This document shows, piece after piece, positions 59,264-64,000 of a stretch of DNA of 64,000 bases (positions within the stretch are counted from its first letter, which is position 1; each line of letters begins with the position of its first letter). The notes below the pieces were generated by a model, which did not search any database, was not told the DNA's origin, and saw nothing but the letters and a program-made list of their open reading frames with translations. A program made the position numbers and the translations under genes. The DNA comes from Streptomyces anulatus (GTDB taxonomy: Bacteria; Actinomycetota; Actinomycetes; Streptomycetales; Streptomycetaceae), in NCBI RefSeq assembly GCF_014650675.1, contig NZ_BMVK01000002.1:663880-727879 (forward strand), given 5' to 3'.

Positions 59264-60817
59264 TCAGGTGAGCGGGCAGCTGAGGGGCAGGACGCGTTCG
59301 GTCAGCCGGCCGGTGAGGACGGTGTCGGTGACGGCAACCTCCGTCAGCCAGTCCGTCGCGGTCAGCCGGTCCACCAGCTCCAGCAGTTCAGCGGGGGTGA
59401 CGGCACACCAGGAGGCAAGGTCTTCCAGGGGCAGGCCCTCGCCCTCGGGCCCCAGTTGTCCGTCGAGGCTGACGCCGGTGGCCAGCGCCAGGGCGAGCAA
59501 CCGGGCGTCGGCCGCGGTCTTGGCCTTGCGGAGCTTCTTCTCGCCGACGACCCGCTGGGCCCATCCGCTGAGCTTGGGACGCATCTTCCTGCCGAACGTG
59601 AACGGCCCCGGGTCGCTCTCGTCGGGCGTCAGGGACGGCACGCCGATGCGGGTGGGGTTCTCCGGGCGGGAGGCGATCAGTTCGTCGACGGTCCCGGCGA
59701 TATCCAGCCAGCCGCACTCCACCAGTTGCCCCACCAGATGCTCCGGATCCGGCAGGGGCAGCCCCTTGAGGTCCTGCCCGACGAGATTGCCGACGCCGGA
59801 CTGCGCGGTACGCAGCGTCAGCATCACCACCAGCAGGCGGGCCTCCGGCCCCGGCAGCGGCGAGTGGTCGGCCACGTGGGTGAGGACCGCCCGTGCGTGG
59901 TTCCACTGCGCGGAGGCGGTCAGCAGCCGTGTCACGGCGGGCCCGACGCCTTCCGGAGCCTGGCCGCTGCGGTGCAGATGCTGGAGACGGGCGGTGGCGG
60001 CGGCCTGTTCGGCCCGCTCGGCGTCGAGGCGCAGTCCGGTGTCGGCGGTGACTTCGGCCCAGGCTCTGAAGGCCTTCGCCTTGCGGGCGTGGAGGCCGGC
60101 GAGCACGGCGAGGTCGGGTTCGGCACGCTGCTGGTAGGCGCGGAAGAGTTCACCGAGTTCGGTCAGTTCGTCCCGCAGCGCGACGGGCCGCAGCTCGTGC
60201 GGCACGAAGCGCTGGGCGATCCTCCCCCGCCGGGCGCGCTGCCGCGTCGGCCTCGGGGCCCGGGGCGGTGGCACCTCGTGCGGGACGGTGGCACCGGAAG
60301 CGGTGTGCGAGAAGTGGGGGCCGACGGCCGGCACCGTCGACACGGAGGCCGCCGCGGCCCGGAAGGCGTCGGCCGGAGCCGTTCTGTCGGGGGCCGGGGC
60401 GGTGGCGGCGATCTTCGCCGTGGGGTGGGCGGCCGCGCAGCGCGAGCAGCACTCCATCACCTGCCACCAGCGCCCTTCCCGGTCCGTGACGACGGCCAGG
60501 ACGACCGCGCCCCCGCACCTCCAGGGCGCGGGGCGGCGCTCCCTCGGTCCGGCGGGGCGGATGTGGGTGTGGCACTCCTCGGCCCGGCAGGCGCAGTACG
60601 CCGACGGGCGGGGGGCCGGGCCCGCGCGCAGGTGGGCCTTGAGATGCTCGACCGCTGCCGTACGGCCGACGGCCGCGGAGGGCAGCACCTGCGCGGCGCA
60701 GGCCGGGCGGCTGCACGAGACGCGTACGTCCGCACGGCCGCGGCCGACAGGGTCCAGCCGCACCGTCCATGTGCGTCCCGTCGCCCGCTCGTTCGTCGCG
60801 TGGGCCTCCACACCCAT
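59264..60817 (-). CDS. Cysteine-rich hypothetical protein
   Basis: 517 residues from ATG 60817. The N-terminal ~130 residues contain CSRPAC, YCACRAEECHTHI and MECCSRCAAAHP, a pattern of paired Cys and His that could bind zinc. The central part is Ala/Thr/Pro-rich, and the C-terminal ~300 residues are helical (RGRIAQRFVPHELRPVALRDELTELGELFRAYQQRAEPDLAVLAGLHARKAKAFRAW) and end in a winged-helix-like segment (VTPAELLELVDRLTATDWLTE). A plasmid- or replication-associated DNA-binding protein is conceivable but unproven. Confidence 0.7.
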   Translation of the reverse strand: MGVEAHATNERATGRTWTVRLDPVGRGRADVRVSCSRPACAAQVLPSAAVGRTAAVEHLKAHLRAGPAPRPSAYCACRAEECHTHIRPAGPRERRPAPWRCGGAVVLAVVTDREGRWWQVMECCSRCAAAHPTAKIAATAPAPDRTAPADAFRAAAASVSTVPAVGPHFSHTASGATVPHEVPPPRAPRPTRQRARRGRIAQRFVPHELRPVALRDELTELGELFRAYQQRAEPDLAVLAGLHARKAKAFRAWAEVTADTGLRLDAERAEQAAATARLQHLHRSGQAPEGVGPAVTRLLTASAQWNHARAVLTHVADHSPLPGPEARLLVVMLTLRTAQSGVGNLVGQDLKGLPLPDPEHLVGQLVECGWLDIAGTVDELIASRPENPTRIGVPSLTPDESDPGPFTFGRKMRPKLSGWAQRVVGEKKLRKAKTAADARLLALALATGVSLDGQLGPEGEGLPLEDLASWCAVTPAELLELVDRLTATDWLTEVAVTDTVLTGRLTERVLPLSCPLT

Positions 60818-61090
60818 CACACCCTCCTCGACGCCTGATTCGTCCGCGCACCTCGGCACCCGGGCTCACACGTGGGTCCGCGGCACGCGGCATGTCGCAT
60901 CCCGCTGCGCCGGCCGGTCCGGATTCCGGTCCGGCCGCACGAGGGACCCACCGTGCTCTTCTCCGTATGAGATGTGTCTGATCCACAACGCAAACGACGG
61001 TCCGCCGTTCGGGTGACGGGCTCGGGAAGGATGTGGCCGGTTCACGACCCTGGCGGGCGGCCGGGCGAGCCGTCCGCCGGGACGACGAAC

Positions 61091-61123
61091 GGCCCGGCGC
61101 GCGAGGTCGTCGCGTGCCGGGCC
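61091..61123. terminator. Terminator of the OmpA operon
   Basis: GGCCCGGCGCGCGA (61091-61104) pairs with TCGCGTGCCGGGCC (61110-61123) with one mismatch. It lies 29 bases beyond the OmpA stop. The rest of the 334-base gap to 60818 shows no gene. Confidence 0.8.
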
Positions 61124-61151
61124 GGGCCGTCTCCCGTGGGTGCGGAGGAGG

Positions 61152-61799
61152 TCAGGACCCCGCGCCGCGCGGGAAGGAGACCTCCACGCGGCGGTTCTTC
61201 TTGCGGCCCTCTTCGTTGCTGTTGGTGGCGATCGGGTACTGCTCGCCGTAGCCCCGGATCTCGTACGTGATCGTGGCGCCGAGCTCCTTCGACAGGACCC
61301 CGTGCACGGCGTCGGCGCGCTGCTTGGACAGGACGTCGCCGTGGGCCGAGGAGCCGAGGTTGTCCGTGAAGCCGAAGACGCGGACCTTGGTCGCGTTCTG
61401 CTTCTTGATCTCGTCGGCGATGGCGGCGATACGGGCGTTGGCCGCCGAGCTGAGCTTCGCGCTGTCCTTGCCGAAGAGGACTTCGGCCTGGAGCGCGAAC
61501 TTGATGTCGGCGTTGCTGTCCTCGCGGCGTTCCTCGCCTCCGAGGTCCTCCACGACCTGGACGATGTCGAGGACCCGGCCGGGGGCGAGGGTGCCGCCCT
61601 CCGGCATCTTCAGGTCCGGGTCGGCCGGGTCGACAGGAACGGGCGGCTCCGACGTCGCCTCCGTCCCGGGCGGGACGCTCGGCCCGTCGTCGGCGTACGA
61701 GGGTGAGGCTCCGAGCAGCGTGGTGCCGGCGAGCAGCACGGCGACCGCGACGGCCTGGCCCATGGTGCGGGTCGCCCGGGGGCGCTTGGTGGTCTTCAT
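61152..61799 (-). CDS. Secreted OmpA-family peptidoglycan-binding protein
   Basis: 215 residues from ATG 61799 with GGTGAG 7 bases upstream; GTG 61811, overlapping the upstream stop, is an alternative. A signal peptide ends near SPSYADDGPS. The OmpA/MotB domain (~90-210) contains VLFGKDSAKLSSAANARIAAIADEI, VFGFTDNLGSSAHGDVLSKQRADAV and SNEEGRKKNRRVEVSF. It binds diaminopimelate in peptidoglycan and probably anchors the pilus-related proteins encoded upstream. Confidence 0.9.
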   Translation of the reverse strand: MKTTKRPRATRTMGQAVAVAVLLAGTTLLGASPSYADDGPSVPPGTEATSEPPVPVDPADPDLKMPEGGTLAPGRVLDIVQVVEDLGGEERREDSNADIKFALQAEVLFGKDSAKLSSAANARIAAIADEIKKQNATKVRVFGFTDNLGSSAHGDVLSKQRADAVHGVLSKELGATITYEIRGYGEQYPIATNSNEEGRKKNRRVEVSFPRGAGS

Positions 61800-61807
61800 G
61801 GCCGCAC

Positions 61808-62425
61808 TCACCCAGAAATCTTCAGCGAGGTGGTGGCGAAGGTCGGAAGGCTGAAGTCGACCTCGGTCGTGCCCTGCGGCGGAGCGGGGAACTGGATGAA
61901 GAACGGCGTCGTCTTGCCCGGCGCCAGGGACGTGATCGACGTGGTGCACAGGCAGCGGGAGTCCGTGTCCCGGAGCACGTAGTAGCGCTTCTTCCCCATC
62001 TTGTCCACCAGCGTCGCGCCGGCGACCGAGTTGGGGTTCTTGTTGACGATGTTCACCTCGGACCCTGACCACGGCGTGGTGGTCCGGGCCTGGTCACCTT
62101 CATTGGTGATCGCACCCTGGATGGTGAGGAAGCCGCCGGAGTCCCGCTTGACCTCGTTGACGACCAGAACCATGCCGCCCTGCCCGCGCGTCTCCGCGAG
62201 CTTCACGTCCGGGTCCACGTTCTCGCCCGCAGCCGTGTCCTCCTGCTGCGTCTCGCCCTTGTCCTCCGCGGAGGGGCTGGCCGGGGCGGACGGTGCGCCG
62301 GAGCCCTCGGTGCCGGGCTCCTCGCCTCCGTCGTCGCCACAGCCGGCGAGCGCGAGGGCCAGGGCAGCCGTCATGGAGACAGCCGCCATCGCCCTTCTGG
62401 TCGTCGTGGTCCGCCGCATGCTCAT
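61808..62425 (-). CDS. Lipoprotein of the Flp/Tad locus
   Basis: 205 residues, lipobox LALAGC at Cys29 after a basic twin-Thr signal. A long acidic Ser/Pro/Glu linker precedes a beta domain (~100-200) with GFLTIQGAITNEGDQARTTTPWSG and CLCTTSITSLAPGKTTPFFIQFPAPP, resembling DUF4352-like immunoglobulin folds. Function unknown. It sits between the TadG-like and OmpA genes on one strand. Confidence 0.85.
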   Translation of the reverse strand: MSMRRTTTTRRAMAAVSMTAALALALAGCGDDGGEEPGTEGSGAPSAPASPSAEDKGETQQEDTAAGENVDPDVKLAETRGQGGMVLVVNEVKRDSGGFLTIQGAITNEGDQARTTTPWSGSEVNIVNKNPNSVAGATLVDKMGKKRYYVLRDTDSRCLCTTSITSLAPGKTTPFFIQFPAPPQGTTEVDFSLPTFATTSLKISG

Positions 62426-62459
62426 GGTCCGATTCCTCTACTCGTCGTTCGCTTCGCTG

Positions 62460-63068
62460 TCACTGGTCGACCAACCGCACGTCGAAGAGCGTCGTGCTCA
62501 CGCTCTTCCACGGGGGCGGGCTGCCGGGCGCGATCTCGATGATCTTGCCGTTCCGGCACGTGAAGATGAAGAGGTCCTGGACGCCGTCGCTGTTGAAGTC
62601 GATGGCCTTCGGGTTGGGGCAGCGGAACTCGATGAGCGCGGTGGCCTCGGCCTCGGCCTTTTTGTTGTCCGAACCGGGGAGCACCGGCGAGTCCACCGGA
62701 TCACGGCCCATGACCTCGACCTTGATCGTGTCCCGGAGGTAGCCGTACCTCGGCACGCAGAGGGTCATGTCGGCTTCGTTGGCGTTGGCCAGCCGTTCAG
62801 CCTCGTAGCAGGGCGGAACGAAGGGCGCGCCCAGGAAGATGTCCAGGGTGTTGCCGGGGAGCGAGGCGTAGAACCCGGTCCCGAAGTCGTCACGCGCCTG
62901 CTGGGCGGCGGCCAGCGCGGCGGCGTCCGCGGCGCCCTGGGAATCATTGCGCAAGGCAGCGGCCTTGCCGACGGCGAAGAAGGCCAACGCAAGGAAGAGC
63001 AGGCCCGCCACCATCATGATGTAGATGGGGAAGGCCTGCCCTGCGCTGCCGCGTAGACGCGTACGCAT
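62460..63068 (-). CDS. TadG-like pilus assembly protein
   Basis: 202 residues. One N-terminal helix, GQAFPIYIMMVAGLLFLALAFFAVGKAA, follows a short basic leader; RNDSQGAADAAALAAAQQARDD is the TadE/TadG-type stretch. The rest is extracytoplasmic, with cysteines and a DFNSDGVQDLFIF calcium/FG-GAP-like loop. Such proteins are pseudopilin-like components of Flp/Tad systems. ATG 63068 overlaps the Flp stop (ATGA). Confidence 0.8.
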   Translation of the reverse strand: MRTRLRGSAGQAFPIYIMMVAGLLFLALAFFAVGKAAALRNDSQGAADAAALAAAQQARDDFGTGFYASLPGNTLDIFLGAPFVPPCYEAERLANANEADMTLCVPRYGYLRDTIKVEVMGRDPVDSPVLPGSDNKKAEAEATALIEFRCPNPKAIDFNSDGVQDLFIFTCRNGKIIEIAPGSPPPWKSVSTTLFDVRLVDQ

Positions 63069-63298
63069 CAGCCAGAGGTGATGGAGGTCACCAGTCCGTC
63101 GATGCGGCTGGAGATGTTCCCGCCGATCCCGGACGCCGCGATCGCACCGATGATCGCCACGACCACCAGGATGATGCCCAGGTACTCGAACGCCGTCTGA
63201 CCCCGGTCCTTCGCCTCGTAGCGCTTCTGGATGCTGCTGACGGCGGTGTTGGCCCAGCCGTTGACGCGGACGGCGGTCTTCAGGGTGATGTTCGACAT
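63068..63298 (-). CDS. Flp-type pilin
   Basis: 76 residues from ATG 63298 with GGAGGGG 5 bases upstream. The prepilin cleavage motif is RG|QTAFEYLG (Gly33, Glu38 at +5), followed by one helix, IILVVVAIIGAIAASGIGG. It is polymerised into thin pili after processing by a prepilin peptidase (one is encoded at 51969). Other tad genes must lie outside the window. Confidence 0.92.
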   Translation of the reverse strand: MSNITLKTAVRVNGWANTAVSSIQKRYEAKDRGQTAFEYLGIILVVVAIIGAIAASGIGGNISSRIDGLVTSITSG

Positions 63299-63434
63299 GG
63301 TGTTCCCCTCCGGGTTCGGCCGACCGTTTGCCGGCCGACTCGCACGTTCCTGCGGTGTCGCCCCCGGTACCGGCTTCCTCCCGGCCGGTGCCGTTGGCGA
63401 CGTGAGAAACATAGGGGGAGACCGCCGCTGCCCC

Positions 63435-63484
63435 AGAGGGCCCGTGGGCCCATTCCCGGGCCCAAAAGGCTTCCTGGGCCCTCT
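63435..63484 (-). terminator. Terminator between the LuxR regulator and Flp
   Basis: The outer arms AGAGGGCCC (63435-63443) and GGGCCCTCT (63476-63484) pair, with two further GGGCCC blocks inside. It lies just after the regulator stop. Confidence 0.6.
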
Positions 63485-63502
63485 CGTTGCGCGATCGCTC
63501 GG

Positions 63503-64000
63503 TCATGGCTGCCGTCCGGGGTTCCGGGGCGCGGTGCCGAGCCAGTGGGCGATCGCCTCGCTGCGGGTGGCGCTGTGGAGCTTGGTGAAGATGCGGTTGA
63601 TGTGGTTCTTGACCGTCTTCTCACTGATGAAGCAGGTGGCGGCGATCTGCTGATTACTCATTCCGGACGCAATCAGGTCCATGACCTCCACCTCCCTCGA
63701 ACTCAGCTTGTACTGCTGCCTGTTGGGGGTGGGAACCGATCCCCCGGACACAGAAGACTGTCCCACAGAAGGTTGCAGTTGCGAAAGACTTTCCGAAGTT
63801 TCGAGGGGGCGTGGCGCCGGGTGCACGGGTACGGGCGCTGTCGTGAGGGCCGATCCGAGCCCCTCGGGGAGGGGGCCCCGGGGCGGCGCCGACCCCAGGC
63901 GCATGTGGGCCAGCAGGGCGTCGGCCGCCGTGGCGGTGAAGTTCGCGCGGCCGTCCTTCGTGTCGCGCACCGCCCGGACCAGTTGGTCCGCCGTGAACTC
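63503..64000 (-). CDS. NarL/LuxR-type regulator, 5' end outside window
   Basis: The frame is open to the window edge, so the start lies beyond base 64000; 165 residues are present. EFTADQLVRAVRDTKDGRANFTATAADALLAHM looks like the end of a receiver-like domain. A Pro/Ser-rich linker and a C-terminal HTH_LuxR (KLSSREVEVMDLIASGMSNQQIAATCFISEKTVKNHINRIFTKLHSATRSEAIAHWLG) follow. It lies upstream of the Flp-TadG-lipoprotein-OmpA genes on the same strand and is a likely regulator of them. Confidence 0.9.
   Translation of the reverse strand, partial: EFTADQLVRAVRDTKDGRANFTATAADALLAHMRLGSAPPRGPLPEGLGSALTTAPVPVHPAPRPLETSESLSQLQPSVGQSSVSGGSVPTPNRQQYKLSSREVEVMDLIASGMSNQQIAATCFISEKTVKNHINRIFTKLHSATRSEAIAHWLGTAPRNPGRQP

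Overview
The window is high-GC actinobacterial DNA, almost certainly from a Streptomyces. GTG and TTG starts are common, coding-strand overlaps of the ATGA/GTGA type are frequent, and it carries a Wbl (WhiB-like) regulator, a SpoIIE/PP2C-ATPase phosphatase, DUF4245, DUF402 and AI-2E transporter genes. The backbone gene set (xseA-xseB, glpX, fumarases, phoH, cis-prenyltransferase; also oxyR-ahpC-ahpD) is a conserved actinobacterial core neighbourhood, known to me from S. coelicolor and partly from mycobacteria.

Layout. 1-8.9 kb holds core genes: a partial amino-acid permease, exonuclease VII (xseA, xseB), a RutE-type nitroreductase, a DUF4245 protein, class II fructose-bisphosphatase (glpX), a WhiB-like protein, a DUF1707/LiaF-like protein and an iron-sulfur class I fumarase with a near-consensus DmdR iron box upstream. 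8.9-26.2 kb is a compact hybrid PKS-NRPS cluster: a divergent LuxR regulator, an MFS exporter, a KS-AT-ACP protein, a 1940-residue aminotransferase/luciferase-like monooxygenase/C/PCP/C protein, an M18 aminopeptidase, a type II thioesterase, an SDR and an A-PCP protein with a degenerate half condensation domain. Most of these genes overlap or nearly abut. 26.2-42.3 kb returns to core genes: a secreted SGNH esterase, fumC, a DUF402 protein, a SpoIIE-type phosphatase with an apparent frameshift, a class A penicillin-binding protein, an SPFH protein, a PadR/ABC/FtsX operon and the oxyR-ahpCD peroxide-stress locus with an OxyR-type site. 42.3-51.9 kb holds an AI-2E permease, a secreted lytic transglycosylase with a long structured leader, PIN-PhoH, a cis-prenyltransferase, an aldo/keto reductase and smaller genes. 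51.9-64 kb holds scattered Flp/Tad-type components: prepilin peptidase, Flp pilin, TadG-like protein, OmpA protein, lipoproteins, a large pilin-like membrane protein and a terminal NarL/LuxR regulator cut by the window edge.

The most interesting system is the 9-26 kb cluster. Its line of KS-AT-ACP, beta-aminotransferase and TIGR04020-type monooxygenase is the logic used to build alpha-hydroxy-beta-amino acids (microginin-type), the warhead of bestatin/amastatin-like inhibitors of zinc aminopeptidases. A zinc aminopeptidase gene (M18) is translationally coupled to the NRPS gene, which suggests a resistant target copy. The single A domain has a threonine-like specificity code, the PCP inside the large protein has no A domain, and no loading module or integral thioesterase is present. 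I infer a short N-terminally blocked peptide such as (alpha-hydroxy-beta-aminoacyl)-X-Thr, but the product is not proven. The cluster sits between the two fumarase genes of an otherwise conserved region, so it looks like an insertion into a core locus.

No rRNA, tRNA, CRISPR array or insertion sequence was seen. All specificity, operator and start-site calls were made by eye.
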